Assembly: GCA_016179685.1 (NCBI GenBank)
Contig: JACPCR010000053.1
Coordinates: 62,001-126,000 of the forward strand
Source: Planctomycetota bacterium
GTDB lineage: Bacteria; Planctomycetota; PUPC01; JACPCR01
DNA: 64,000 nucleotides
Direction of reading: 5' to 3'
The notes beneath the pieces were generated by a model. That model did no database searches, was not told the origin of the DNA, and saw only the letters and a list, made by a program, of their open reading frames with translations. A program made the translations under genes and the position numbers. Shown here piece by piece: positions 18,704 through 27,471 of the stretch. Numbering within the stretch: position 1 is the stretch's first letter; every line of letters begins with the position of its first letter.

Positions 18704-19540
18704 TCAGAGCTTGACGGCAAGTTGCGAGGCCACCGAGCGAATGTAGGCCGCAGCCAGCGTGTATTCTTCCGCGCTCGGCAGGTGCTCCATCATCAGCGGC
18801 ACGTCCGGATCGAGCCGATCCAGCTCCGACAGAAAAGAGCGGTAATCGAGGACGCCCAGGCCGGGCCGGACCTCGTCGAGATGGACCATGAACCGGTTCG
18901 CCATGAGGATGTCCTTGGCGTGGCAGCTCCGGACGTGCGGCCCGAGTTTCCGGAAACACTCGTGGATGAGGTCGCCATTGCCAAAGTAGCGCTGGGGGCT
19001 GCACACGAGATTGGTCGGGTCGAGATGCACGGCAAAGGCCTTCCGGTCCACCGCCTGGAGCAGCTCGAGATAACTGTCGGGCGAGTCGGGATAACACCAG
19101 GGCATGGTCTCGAGGCAGTAAGCCGTGCGCGACGGCTTCACCGCGTCGATGATCCTCCGCACGGTCTCCACGATCAGGTCGAAAGTCTCTCGTGTCAGGT
19201 CGAGCGAAGAGGGGCCGTGCCAGAATTCCGCGCTGCGAGAGCCCGCAATGTTCACGCAGCAACGGGCCCCGATCCGGTCCGCCAGCGCCAGGCGCTCCTG
19301 GTTCAGAGCCAGGGCCTTGGCACGCTGCTCGTCGTTGGGACTGATGGGGTTGCTCCAGGCGCCGACCTCGGCGATAACGATATCCGCCGCCCGGGCCGCC
19401 TGGGCGAAGTCACGGATGCGTTCGGCTTGCTGGAGGTCCTGCACCGGGCAGTAGGCGGCCCGGTATCCACAGGCCTTCAGGGCCTGCACCCAGGCCGCCG
19501 GGTCCTTCACCTCGCCAAAAACCGGTCCTCCCAGCCTCAT
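18704..19540 (-). CDS. Sugar phosphate isomerase/epimerase-like TIM barrel (AP endonuclease 2 family)
   Basis: This 278-residue protein starts MRLGGPVFGEVKDPAAWVQAL and carries the xylose-isomerase-like TIM-barrel pattern: EVGAWSNP, CLETMPWCYPDS, VHLDPTNLV, SCHAKDI and a C-terminal MMEHL with the last metal-binding Glu. Such enzymes are usually cytoplasmic sugar epimerases or isomerases using a divalent metal. It converges with the amidohydrolase gene, with stops only 8 bp apart. The substrate is unknown. Confidence 0.85.
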   Translation of the reverse strand: MRLGGPVFGEVKDPAAWVQALKACGYRAAYCPVQDLQQAERIRDFAQAARAADIVIAEVGAWSNPISPNDEQRAKALALNQERLALADRIGARCCVNIAGSRSAEFWHGPSSLDLTRETFDLIVETVRRIIDAVKPSRTAYCLETMPWCYPDSPDSYLELLQAVDRKAFAVHLDPTNLVCSPQRYFGNGDLIHECFRKLGPHVRSCHAKDILMANRFMVHLDEVRPGLGVLDYRSFLSELDRLDPDVPLMMEHLPSAEEYTLAAAYIRSVASQLAVKL

Positions 19541-19690
19541 GCGTCAACTCCTCTCTCGCGTTCGCGGTAACCTGCCAAGCCGAACGTGCCCCATTGTGAT
19601 CTTGTGAATCGTCTGATTGGCGCTCCCTGTCATGCATTTCTTCGCATGCCATATGGACGACTCATGGGCTTCTTTCATTGGAATTTCAAG

Positions 19691-19722
19691 GTATGAGGGT
19701 GTGAAAGTATGGGTGTATGGGA
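19691..19722. repeat. Degenerate tandem heptamers (GTATGGG-like)
   Basis: The stretch runs GGTATGA, GGGTGTGA, AAGTATG, GGTGTATG with a roughly seven-base period. It resembles the GTGTCAG and CCAGTGR arrays elsewhere in the window. The rest of 19541-19812 shows no gene or other structure. Confidence 0.4.
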
Positions 19723-19812
19723 GTCCGCCCCGCCACGGCCGGGCAGGCTTCGGGCGGATGAAGTTGTGGGGGATGAAGAAATTATCAAGTGGTGTGACCG
19801 AGATTCTTGGTA

Positions 19813-20208
19813 TCACGGAACAAGGGCTTGGACCCAGGCAACGACGGCTTGGGCAATTCGCACAGCATCCTGGTACTCGGATTGGGTTACCGGGGAATAA
19901 ACGCCGGGATACCGGGTTTGAGCGGCGTAGAGGCTCAATTGATCGGCTTCCTGGACTTCCGGGGCGATGACCATGCCCTGTTGTTCCAGCCCATCGAGGA
20001 GCTTGCCAATGTTATGAACAAAATCAAACCGCCAACCTTTCTGGAGATAGACGGCTTTGATGGCGAGTTCGGCGGCCTGCTGGGCAAAGAAGCACAAGTC
20101 CTCCAGAAAGGCATCAGGCGGCAAAGGGGAGGTAGCCAGGGACAACTTGCCCCTCGATCGGGCCGGCCAATCCTGAGGGGACCCCGGAGAAGGGCTAGGG
20201 GACGGCAT
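19813..20208 (-). CDS. HEPN-domain toxin (RNase-type) of a MNT/HEPN pair
   Basis: The ATG at 20208 is chosen over the upstream frame (20268) because it overlaps the partner gene by only 14 bp and begins shortly before the HEPN core. The 131-residue protein has FAQQAAELAIKAVYLQ (helix 2) and the HEPN active-site pattern RX4H in RFDFVH (R60, H65). HEPN toxins cleave or bind RNA and are silenced by the adjacent minimal nucleotidyltransferase, often by AMPylation. The partner lies immediately upstream at 20195-20518 in the same operon. Confidence 0.85.
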   Translation of the reverse strand: MPSPSPSPGSPQDWPARSRGKLSLATSPLPPDAFLEDLCFFAQQAAELAIKAVYLQKGWRFDFVHNIGKLLDGLEQQGMVIAPEVQEADQLSLYAAQTRYPGVYSPVTQSEYQDAVRIAQAVVAWVQALVP

Positions 20209-20518
20209 GATACAGTTCCTTTCCCCCTGAAAGGGCGGTGTGGATGACCAAAGAAGGGTTATCTGCATAGAGTTCCATGTCTTTCTGAGGAACTACCAGA
20301 ATATCTGAGGCGTAGGGGAAGCCGCGGAGTCGGCGGTAAAGGGTCCTGGCGACGGCCCGGCAATCGGAGTCGTCAGGCATCACCACGAGAACATCGAGAT
20401 CGCTGTCCTGGCTCATTTCTCCGCGCGCGGCAGAGCCGAAAAGGATGATCCGCAGCGGCGAAGCGGCCCCGACAATCCGATTAACCAAATCACGCAAGGC
20501 TTCAGGAGTAGGCGTCAT
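20195..20518 (-). CDS. MNT-domain antitoxin (minimal nucleotidyltransferase)
   Basis: This 107-residue protein carries the nucleotidyltransferase signature GSX10DXD: G28-S29 and D40-L-D42 in FGSAARGEMSQDSDLDVLVV. It belongs to the pol-beta superfamily MntA-like antitoxins, which transfer AMP to a tyrosine of the HEPN partner. It is the first gene of the two-gene operon and overlaps the HEPN start by 14 bp. A small uncharacterised frame ends 4 bp upstream (20522). Confidence 0.88.
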   Translation of the reverse strand: MTPTPEALRDLVNRIVGAASPLRIILFGSAARGEMSQDSDLDVLVVMPDDSDCRAVARTLYRRLRGFPYASDILVVPQKDMELYADNPSLVIHTALSGGKELYHAVP

Positions 20519-20521
20519 GGC

Positions 20522-20827
20522 TTACCTCATGCTCTTGGGGGTCAGCCCCAATATATTACCAAGTTTTGCGGGGACACGGCGGATGACTTTTTCAGGGTCG
20601 AGGCGGACCGAGAAGGCGGCGGATTGGGTCCTCTGGAAGCTTCTGGCGCCTTTCCGGCAGTTGGCGGTGATGGTGAGGTTGAAGCGAATCTCGCCCTGCT
20701 GGCGCTCCTCCGGGGTGGCGATGGAGAGGTCCGGCTTGGAGCGATAAACCGCGTCCTCTCCGTTGGCTGGAACGTAAAGCACCTGCCGGGGAAGGGAGAA
20801 GAGGAAGGTTAGCAAGTGCGGGTGCAC
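20522..20827 (-). CDS. Small hypothetical protein, possibly a fragment
   Basis: This 101-codon frame lies 4 bp upstream of the MNT gene on the same strand. Its sequence (for example RFNLTITANCRKGARSFQ) is moderately protein-like, and no family was recognised. The start falls inside a family B hairpin, which makes the N-terminus doubtful; a start further in or a decayed gene is equally possible. Confidence 0.3.
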   Translation of the reverse strand: MHPHLLTFLFSLPRQVLYVPANGEDAVYRSKPDLSIATPEERQQGEIRFNLTITANCRKGARSFQRTQSAAFSVRLDPEKVIRRVPAKLGNILGLTPKSMR

Positions 20828-20835
20828 TTGCTAAC
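20808..20835. repeat. Palindrome, family B copy 1 (likely terminator)
   Basis: Arms 20808-20819 and 20824-20835 are perfect over 12 bp with loop GGGT. The core AAGTGC/GCACTT is shared with four other hairpins. It lies 8 bp beyond the stop of the DUF4010 gene. Confidence 0.75.
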
Positions 20836-20842
20836 TTGTCTA

Positions 20843-22105
20843 TTAGCTCGCTGGCAGCCAGAGAGCGAGAGCCACGGCGGCGAAGATGGTGATGCCCAGG
20901 GCGATGGCCACTCGGCGAGAGAGCGGAGTCGAGCCCAGGAGGCTGGCCAGCACAATCTTGAGGAAGGTATTGCTGGCGATGGCGATCAGGATGGCCTGGA
21001 GCGCCAGGCGGGACTCCATGCGGCCCTGGCCGGCCAGCCGGGCCACGGAGAGGGAGATGGCATCGACGTCCGTCAGGCCGGAGAGCACGCTGATGCCGTA
21101 GATGGCGCTGGGCGGCATCGTTTCGAGGGCGGCCTTGGACACCCCGACGATGACGGAGTAAAGCAGGGCGAACTTGAAGGCCGTCCGGAGACCCAAGGGG
21201 TTGCGCAGCTCGAGGGGCGGCGCGGGCGCTGAGACGGACTGGCGGTAAAGGAAAAAAGAGAAGGCCAGGTTGGGCAGCATCATGAGCGCCAGGGGCCACC
21301 AGAGATGGCGGCTGAGCGGCGCGTTGACGACGCTGACGGTCAGGAGCAGCCGCGGGATCATGATGGTGCAGGCGAGGACGACGGCGACGGCCAGCGCGGG
21401 TGAAAGCTCGGGCGCTTCGCGGCTGCGCCTGCTCATCGCGATGGTCGTTGCCGTGCTCGAGGAGAATCCGCCCAGGAGACCGGTGAGCACGATGCCGCGG
21501 GACGCTCCCCAGATGCGCATAGCCAGATAGCCGGCGAAGCCGACGCCGGACACGAGGACCACCATGAGCCAGGCCTCCCGGGGATTGAAGGCCTCGAAGG
21601 GGCCCATCGGGCGATCGGGCACGACGGGGAGGATGATGCCGCTGAGCACGGCGAACTGGAGCGTCGCGTGCACGTCGAGCTCGGTGAACCGCTCCGGCAG
21701 GCGCTTGAAATAATTCTTGAGGGCGAGGAGGACGACGACGCCGATGGTCAGCGCGATGGCGGCCTGGACCTGATTCCACCAGACCAGCCCGCCGGTGAGG
21801 AACGTCAGCATGCCCGCCGTCTCGGTCGTCAGTCCCGTGTCCCCGGTCATTTTCGACACGACGACGTAAGAGACCATGAACTGAACGGAGATGACGAGGA
21901 ATCCGGCGATGAAGAGCCAGGGGGCCATCCCGGACAGGGCGGCGCAGAGACATCCGAGGAGGCCCAGGAGGGCGAAGGTGCGGACGCCGGCGACGGGCGG
22001 CGATTCTTCAGGCGACTGGTGTCGGACCTGCCGTTCGAGTCCGACGAGTCCGCCCAAGCATCCCGCGATCAGGAAGGCGCGAAGGAGTTCGCTGGGCTCA
22101 TTCAA
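20843..22105 (-). CDS. MgtC/SapB-family membrane protein with DUF4010 domain
   Basis: This 420-residue polytopic membrane protein has at least ten hydrophobic segments. The N-terminal ~150 residues match the MgtC/SapB pattern (FLIAGCLGGLVGLERQ; GVRTFALLGLLG). After a soluble loop (PERFTELDVHATLQ), the second half carries the DUF4010 pattern with GLLGGFSSSTATTIAMS and SVARLAGQG. The function is probably inner-membrane transport or regulation of transport; the substrate is unknown. The TA-like genes lie downstream and the small helical protein at 22115 lies 9 bp upstream, so they may be co-transcribed. Confidence 0.88.
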   Translation of the reverse strand: MNEPSELLRAFLIAGCLGGLVGLERQVRHQSPEESPPVAGVRTFALLGLLGCLCAALSGMAPWLFIAGFLVISVQFMVSYVVVSKMTGDTGLTTETAGMLTFLTGGLVWWNQVQAAIALTIGVVVLLALKNYFKRLPERFTELDVHATLQFAVLSGIILPVVPDRPMGPFEAFNPREAWLMVVLVSGVGFAGYLAMRIWGASRGIVLTGLLGGFSSSTATTIAMSRRSREAPELSPALAVAVVLACTIMIPRLLLTVSVVNAPLSRHLWWPLALMMLPNLAFSFFLYRQSVSAPAPPLELRNPLGLRTAFKFALLYSVIVGVSKAALETMPPSAIYGISVLSGLTDVDAISLSVARLAGQGRMESRLALQAILIAIASNTFLKIVLASLLGSTPLSRRVAIALGITIFAAVALALWLPAS

Positions 22106-22114
22106 GGGAGAGAC

Positions 22115-22402
22115 CTACTTGATCGCCTGCTGCAACCGGCCTTGCGCCAGGCTGTGAAGGGTCATCATGATGTTGTAGGCGGAAAGCTCGCAGAGGAGGC
22201 GAGTCACCTGCTCATGGAGCTTATCGTCGAGCCGCGGCTCGATCTGCTTCATGAGGTCGACGACGCGTTTTTCCTGCGCCTCCAGCTCGTGCTTCTCGAT
22301 GACGCCGTCGGCCAGGGCGTCGGTGAAGGTCTCGAGCCTCTGGACATAATCGCCGATCATGGGAACATCCGACTTGGGGTCGAGCCAGCTCATGCGGGGC
22401 AT
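22115..22402 (-). CDS. Small conserved helical protein, function unknown
   Basis: This 95-residue acidic, fully helical-looking protein (MSWLDPKSDVPMIGDYVQRL; HEQVTRLLCELSAYNIMMTL) has no signal or membrane segment. It lies 49 bp downstream of the AAA+ gene and 9 bp upstream of the DUF4010 gene on the same strand, so it is probably co-transcribed. A role as a small partner of the AAA+ protein is inference from position only. Confidence 0.65.
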   Translation of the reverse strand: MPRMSWLDPKSDVPMIGDYVQRLETFTDALADGVIEKHELEAQEKRVVDLMKQIEPRLDDKLHEQVTRLLCELSAYNIMMTLHSLAQGRLQQAIK

Positions 22403-22451
22403 AACCTCTCCTCAGTCAAAGGGGGCCGGAACGCTCAAGGGACTACAAATC

Positions 22452-24242
22452 TCATGACATGTCCAGGAGGCCTCGGATAGCGTGCAGGCGGTCCTTGAGC
22501 CGCTCGCGGAAGCCGGCCTGCTTCGCCTTCTCGCGGAGGTCGCTGGTCAGGAAACCGATATCCGTGCATTCGAGGATGGCGGCGATCTCCTGCATCTCCT
22601 TCTCCAGCGTGTCCGAAGAGGGGAGAAACGCCTGGATGGCGCTGGCCAGCGATTCCGGGGTGAGGTTGGGCTGGCTCTGCAGGAGGCATTCCCGGCGCGC
22701 CCGGGTGACGAGGCCCTCGATGTCCGCGCCGCTCAGGCGCATGCCGGACGGTATGGCAGGCACCGACTCTCGGGCCAGGGACGCCCCGACTCGCCGGGCC
22801 TGAACGAGGAACATCTGGGCGATTTCTTCCGGCGTCTCGGGGTAGAAGAGGGGGATATGGACCTCGGCCCGGCCCTGTCGCTTGAGGTCGATGGGCAGCA
22901 AGTCCGGCCGGCAGGTCAGCAGAAACCAGATGATGCGGCCGCGGTATCGGGTGTCGCCCATCTGGGAGGCGATCATGGAGAAGACGCGGCTCGACGTGCC
23001 CGAGTCGCCGCCCTGATCACGGTCACCCACGGCCGCGTCCGCCTCGTCGATGATGACCGCCACGGGCCCCATGGCCCGCAGGATGCGGAGAATCTTCTCC
23101 AAATTGCCTTCCGTCTCGCCGACGTACTTCGAGCGGAAGTTGAGCAGCTTGACGACGGGTAGGCCGACCGATCCGGCGTAGCATTCGGCGAGGAAGGTCT
23201 TGCCGGTCCCGACGGGTCCGCAGATCAGGTAACCCATGGGGACGGCCTTGAGGTGGCCCTGCTGGAGCAGGAGCGCGTCCGACTGGAGGCAGTTCTTGGC
23301 CTTCTCGTGCCCGACCACCATCTCCAGGGTGTTCGAGGGCTCCTGGAACTCGAGGAATCCCTGGCACTCCCGCTCGATCATCTCCTTCTTGAAGGCCTTG
23401 AAACGGGCCGCGTCGATCCGGCGGCCTGACTTCATGGCCTGCCGGATCAGCACGTCCAGATTGAGCAAAGTCAACCCCGCGGAGAGGCGGGCAAGCTGCA
23501 AGGCCGTGAATTCACAGCGGCTGGAAAAATCCATGTCCGAGGCGGCCCACTCGATGTACTCCTGGCGCTGGGATTCGTCCGGGAAGGGAATCTCGATGCT
23601 CAGGACGTGCGGGTTGCGCACGAGGCGCGGGTTGAGATCGCTGAGTTTCTCGGCGACCAGGATGAAGGCGGCGTTGATGCGCTTGAGATACGGGCTCTGG
23701 GCCCAGTTCAGCAGGGTGACCAGGTTGGTATTGATCTCCCGCGGGGCGCCGCCGGGCGGCAACGCGGGCGCGACGTACTGGGCGTAGTCGATGATCACGG
23801 CCACGCTCAGCGTTTTCGAGAGGTCCGCCGATTCCACCAGCAGCTTCTCGAAAAAACGGTCCAGCATCAGCAATACGCTCGTCGGGTCCCTCGGCAACGC
23901 CTTCACTTCCCCTAGCCGCTCCGAAAACAAGTCCACCATTTCCCTCAGGCGCGCCGGGTTCGTCCCGGCCAGCGGCCTGAGCCCGCGGCTCAGGTCGTAG
24001 AGCAAGACCAGATTCCATTTCCCGAAGATTTGGTTGGATAGGAAGTCGGCAAGAGGGATGTAGCGGCTGTCGCCGCCGGCGGGCGACCGAACGAGGTCGT
24101 AGACGTTGCCATGGAGCACGAACTGGCAGGTGGTGCCGGAGACGTAGGCGTGGCTCAGTTCACGGACCCACCCGGGCAGGGACTCGCCGGCGGCCGGCTG
24201 AGGGGCGCTCTCGAGCGAAGACTTGATCAGGGAGGCAGACAT
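22452..24242 (-). CDS. Two-domain AAA+ ATPase, uncharacterised family
   Basis: This 596-residue protein has two AAA+-like halves. The first, about residues 35-280, lacks a Walker A but keeps a Walker-B-like VAVIIDYAQY and begins with CQFVLHGNVYDLV. The second, about residues 300-500, is intact: Walker A CGPVGTGKTF, pore-loop-like YVGETEGN, Walker B VAVIIDEADAA, sensor LLTCRPDLLP and an arginine-finger region RQGRAEVH. An FtsH-like C-terminal helical lid follows, without a protease domain. A degenerate first ring and active second ring suggest a remodelling ATPase. Downstream is a small helical protein; upstream, across a 302-bp repeat-containing gap, is a coiled-coil membrane protein. Confidence 0.9.
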   Translation of the reverse strand: MSASLIKSSLESAPQPAAGESLPGWVRELSHAYVSGTTCQFVLHGNVYDLVRSPAGGDSRYIPLADFLSNQIFGKWNLVLLYDLSRGLRPLAGTNPARLREMVDLFSERLGEVKALPRDPTSVLLMLDRFFEKLLVESADLSKTLSVAVIIDYAQYVAPALPPGGAPREINTNLVTLLNWAQSPYLKRINAAFILVAEKLSDLNPRLVRNPHVLSIEIPFPDESQRQEYIEWAASDMDFSSRCEFTALQLARLSAGLTLLNLDVLIRQAMKSGRRIDAARFKAFKKEMIERECQGFLEFQEPSNTLEMVVGHEKAKNCLQSDALLLQQGHLKAVPMGYLICGPVGTGKTFLAECYAGSVGLPVVKLLNFRSKYVGETEGNLEKILRILRAMGPVAVIIDEADAAVGDRDQGGDSGTSSRVFSMIASQMGDTRYRGRIIWFLLTCRPDLLPIDLKRQGRAEVHIPLFYPETPEEIAQMFLVQARRVGASLARESVPAIPSGMRLSGADIEGLVTRARRECLLQSQPNLTPESLASAIQAFLPSSDTLEKEMQEIAAILECTDIGFLTSDLREKAKQAGFRERLKDRLHAIRGLLDMS

Positions 24243-24262
24243 GGTGTGGTTTCGAAGATGGC

Positions 24263-24422
24263 AACTGCTTAGCGAACAGCCCTCTGTCGCCCTTACAGGG
24301 CTTTATGGAGACATTCATCTGTCATCCCAGGGCGGCGCTTCGCTTGCCCTGGGCTACTTCATTTGGCCCACTTCGGGGCTCTTCTGAGATAGTCAACAGG
24401 GAAGGTTCACTCAGTTCTTACC
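24263..24422 (-). repeat. ~160-bp structured dispersed repeat, family G copy 1
   Basis: It shares about 120 nearly identical bases with 41449-41640 (from the TTTATGGAGACATTCATCTG block through TCTGAGATAGTCAACAGG), with weaker copies near 39229 and 47079. It contains internal hairpins CCCAGG...CCTGGG and GGCCC...GGGGCT. Its ends, TTAGCGAA and TTCACT.AGTT, are weakly inverted. It occupies most of the gap between the AAA+ and coiled-coil genes. Confidence 0.75.
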
Positions 24423-24544
24423 GAAGATGGGCGCGCACCGGCACTTCCATCCACGGGTCATAAAGGATTTCCGGACGAAATGCAAAACTCCAACCCGCAG
24501 GATTGCCGGCTGCGCATGGGTCATGCCGAAACAGCGTCTCCGGG

Positions 24545-25423
24545 TCACTCCTGGATCGCCTCCTCCTGCATGAACGATGGGGTCACCTCTTCCTCTTGAA
24601 GCCCCGTCAGGAAACGAAGCTGGCTCATGGCCTTCTCCGTCTGGGTCATGCTGTGCGCCACGCTGTCCACCTGGCTGCTGATATAGTCCGGGTCCTGCCG
24701 GTTGATGGCGGCTTCGCAGATAGCGTTGATCTTGTTCTCGATGCGTTCAAGCTCGACCTGGACGAACTCGAAGTTCCCCTTCACCAAGTCATAATTTTGC
24801 AAGCGGGAACGGGAAGTTTCCAGATTGTCCTCGAGGGATTTCAACAAGCGCGGATCGTTGTCCTTTTGCCGGAGGCCCGCCACACGCTGCTCCAGGTTCG
24901 AAATCGAGGCCTCGAGGCCCGACCGGTCCGTGGAGCGGAAGAACCGGTCCATGGCGTTTTTGGAGTAGAGCAAGCGGAGGAAGACCCAGAGCAGCTTATC
25001 GATGCTGGCGGTCTCGAAGCTCGAAAGGGTGGGGTCATCGGTCGTGCCGCTCACGCCGCGGGCGATATCGCGAAGCTGGCGGCAGCGCTCCTGGAGCTGT
25101 TCAAAGCGCTGCCGTTCCTCCGAGCCGAGGGTTTCGATGAGCGTGCGGACGTGCTGGGCGGCGGCCTCGGACTTTTTTTCGAGGTCGCGATGGGCGGGCT
25201 GGTGATATCGGGCGTCGATAGCCCGCTGAAATCGCGGGTTGGAGGACAGCAGAGCGAGGTAGCCGACCTCGGCGGCCAGGATCAGCGGGCAGAAGACCGA
25301 CGGGGCGGGGCTCACCAGCCCGAACAACATGCCGCTGCCGAAGGCCAGCAGATTCCAATGGAATCGAAAGGCCTCCTTGAGGTAAGTGAGAAAGCTGGTT
25401 CGGTGGCGCAGATTCGGAGGCAC
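24545..25423 (-). CDS. Membrane-anchored coiled-coil protein, function unknown
   Basis: This 292-residue protein has two hydrophobic segments near the N-terminus (about residues 24-41, LLAFGSGMLFGLVSPA, and 44-60). A long charged helical region follows, about residues 75-270, with heptad-like spacing (LEKKSEAAAQHVRTLIETLG; LEASISNLEQRVAGLRQ). The C-terminal half probably lies in the cytoplasm. It is in the same orientation as the AAA+ gene downstream and is divergent from FHA-CpaF. No family was recognised; a partner or membrane tether for the AAA+ protein is inference from position. Confidence 0.7.
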   Translation of the reverse strand: MPPNLRHRTSFLTYLKEAFRFHWNLLAFGSGMLFGLVSPAPSVFCPLILAAEVGYLALLSSNPRFQRAIDARYHQPAHRDLEKKSEAAAQHVRTLIETLGSEERQRFEQLQERCRQLRDIARGVSGTTDDPTLSSFETASIDKLLWVFLRLLYSKNAMDRFFRSTDRSGLEASISNLEQRVAGLRQKDNDPRLLKSLEDNLETSRSRLQNYDLVKGNFEFVQVELERIENKINAICEAAINRQDPDYISSQVDSVAHSMTQTEKAMSQLRFLTGLQEEEVTPSFMQEEAIQE

Positions 25424-25485
25424 GGGAAGGACCGATCGTCAGTCAACCCTGGAAACCGATGCCCGGAGGTCTTGAAGTTCCTGGC

Positions 25486-25560
25486 CTGGCGGGACACCTT
25501 TCAACTTCTCCGCGCTCGCTTCGCGGGCATCCGGCGAAGAAGTGACACCCTGAGACTCGA
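25486..25560 (+). repeat. Dispersed ~75-bp repeat, family I copy 1
   Basis: It is near-identical to 54858-54931: both contain CTGGCGGGACACCTTTCAAC, a CGCTTCGCGGGC block and AAGTGACACCCT. It lies between two divergent genes. Internal complementarity (CTTCTCCGC with GCGAAGAAG) suggests a structure. Confidence 0.7.
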
Positions 25561-25670
25561 AGAGTCCATTATAATCAGAAAAGGCGTCGGGTGGCACGGC
25601 AGGTTTCTTCGGCTGCTCGTGCACGGGGTCCGTGCTGTCACGGCCGGAAGATCACGCTACAATCCCGGTC

Positions 25671-27338
25671 ATGCTCGCCCTTCTCGTTCAAGAGCCCTTG
25701 GGTACCGGTCCCCGCCAGGTCCTCGTTGCGAGGCTGCCCTTCACCATCGGCCGCGATGGCGAAAATGACCTGGTCCTTTCCGAGAAAAGCGTATCGAAGC
25801 ACCATTGCCGGTTACTCCTCGAGAATGGCCACCTGGCGGTAGAGGACCTCGAGAGCAGGTCGGGCACGAGCGTGAACCACCGGCGTATCGAGCAAAAGAC
25901 CCTTTTGAAGCCGGGCGATACGCTTCAGCTTGGAGGGGTCCAGATCGAGGTGCGGGCCGGCGGGAACGAGGCGGAGGTCGGCTCAGACGCGCCGTCTCCG
26001 CGGGAGACGACCGCGGCTCGGCCGGCGGCCGAGAGCCTTCAGCCGGCGAGGGGAGGCGATTCCCGGCAGCGCTGGCTCGAATCCATCCGCAAGCACCCCG
26101 ACCTCGCTCGGATCGACTTCGCTCCGTTCGGGGGGGAATCCCTCCGGCAGGCCGCCCGAGACGCGCTCCGCTCCATTCTCGAAACAGAGATCGGCGAGTT
26201 TCCGGAAGACGACGCCTTCCTCTTCGGCCTGTTGAACGAGGCCTTGGGCTACGGCCCCATTCACGAGCTCCTCCTGGACCCCACGATCGACGAGATCATG
26301 ATCAACGGGCACGATGCCGTCTTCATCGAACGCGAGGGCAAGGTGCTCGCGACCGGTGCGGCCTTCCGGTCGCCTGCACACCTGTTGAACGTGCTTCAGC
26401 GCATCCTGGCCATGGCCGGGCGGACCCTCGATGAGAAACGTCCCATGGTCGATGCCAGCCTCCCGGATGGATCACGCGTCAATGCCGTGCTCCCGCCGCT
26501 CTCCGCGTCCGGTCCCCTGGTCACCATTCGCAAATTTGCGCCGCGTGGTTTCACCATCCAGGACCTGGTTCGGATGGGCACGCTTTCCCGCGACATGGCG
26601 TCTTTTCTCAAGACGGCCATGGAGTGCCGGCGCAACATACTCGTCTCGGGCGGCACGGGCTCGGGCAAGTCCACCCTTCTCAAGGTGCTCTCCTCCTTCA
26701 TCCGGCCCGAGGAACGCGTGATCACGATTGAGGATGCGGTGGAGCTGCACCTGGCGCTGCCGCACGTCCTTCAGCTCGAAGCGCGGCCGCCGCTGCCGGG
26801 TGAGAGGCCCGTCACGGTTCGGGAATTGCTCATCAACAGTCTGAGGATGCGGCCGGACCGCATCCTCATCGGCGAGTGCCGAGGCGGCGAGGCCTTGGAC
26901 ATGCTCCAGGCGATGAACACGGGGCACGACGGTTCCCTGACTACGCTCCACGCGAATTCGCCACGGGACGCCCTCCATCGCCTCGAGACCCTGGTCCTGA
27001 TGGCCGGGATCGAGCTCCCCGCCCAGGCGGTCCGCCGCCAGATCGCCTCCGCGATTCATCTCATCATCCAGCAGAGCCGCTTTTCGGACGGTTCCCGAAA
27101 GGTTGTCGCCATCACCGAGCTCACCGGTCTCGAGGGAGAAATCTACACCCTGCAGGAAATCTTCCGATACGAGAGCAAGGGGGCCGGTGGGCACGGCCGC
27201 GTCGTCGGCGAGCACGCCGCGCAGGGCGCCATCCCGAAGTTCATTCTCGACCTCCGGGCCCGCAATGTAGAGGTCGACCTCAGCCTCTACCAGGATGCCC
27301 CGCCGGCGCGGACTCGAGGACCAGACCGTAACAAATGA
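25671..27338 (+). CDS. cpaF: FHA domain fused to a CpaF/TadA-type secretion ATPase
   Basis: The start at 25671 is chosen because [16 protein letters not shown] leads straight into the FHA domain; the upstream frame to 25632 is not conserved-looking. FHA motifs [20 protein letters not shown] and SRSGTSVN lie within residues 1-95. From about residue 150 the CpaF ATPase follows: [10 protein letters not shown], Walker [14 protein letters not shown], Walker [19 protein letters not shown] and the His-box-like [16 protein letters not shown]. CpaF ATPases power Tad pilus or related secretion assembly. The FHA part would bind phosphothreonine proteins, linking it to the Ser/Thr kinases here. No other pilus genes are in the window, so it is an orphan. 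Confidence 0.92.
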   Translation: MLALLVQEPLGTGPRQVLVARLPFTIGRDGENDLVLSEKSVSKHHCRLLLENGHLAVEDLESRSGTSVNHRRIEQKTLLKPGDTLQLGGVQIEVRAGGNEAEVGSDAPSPRETTAARPAAESLQPARGGDSRQRWLESIRKHPDLARIDFAPFGGESLRQAARDALRSILETEIGEFPEDDAFLFGLLNEALGYGPIHELLLDPTIDEIMINGHDAVFIEREGKVLATGAAFRSPAHLLNVLQRILAMAGRTLDEKRPMVDASLPDGSRVNAVLPPLSASGPLVTIRKFAPRGFTIQDLVRMGTLSRDMASFLKTAMECRRNILVSGGTGSGKSTLLKVLSSFIRPEERVITIEDAVELHLALPHVLQLEARPPLPGERPVTVRELLINSLRMRPDRILIGECRGGEALDMLQAMNTGHDGSLTTLHANSPRDALHRLETLVLMAGIELPAQAVRRQIASAIHLIIQQSRFSDGSRKVVAITELTGLEGEIYTLQEIFRYESKGAGGHGRVVGEHAAQGAIPKFILDLRARNVEVDLSLYQDAPPARTRGPDRNK

Positions 27339-27389
27339 GGCCCGTTTGCGTGAAAAGGCTGGGAAGGATTATCATGTCCATCAACCTGC

Positions 27390-27416
27390 ATTTCTCATCC
27401 CGGCGGGATGAGAAAT
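27390..27416. repeat. Palindrome, family E copy 1 (likely terminator)
   Basis: Arms ATTTCTCATCCC and GGGATGAGAAAT pair perfectly over 12 bp with loop GGC. It lies 52 bp after the CpaF stop. The core CTCATCCCGGCGGGATGAG is shared with the hairpins at 40713 and 48764. Confidence 0.75.
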
Positions 27417-27471
27417 CCGGGCTGACCAGAGGTGGTCGGCATCGCGGCAGGCGGAGAGTAGATTCAAAGAC

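Noticed and set aside
24243..24544. Attachment site or prophage boundary
   Set aside because: A repeat is present, but there is no integrase, no phage gene and no tRNA; it belongs to the dispersed family G.
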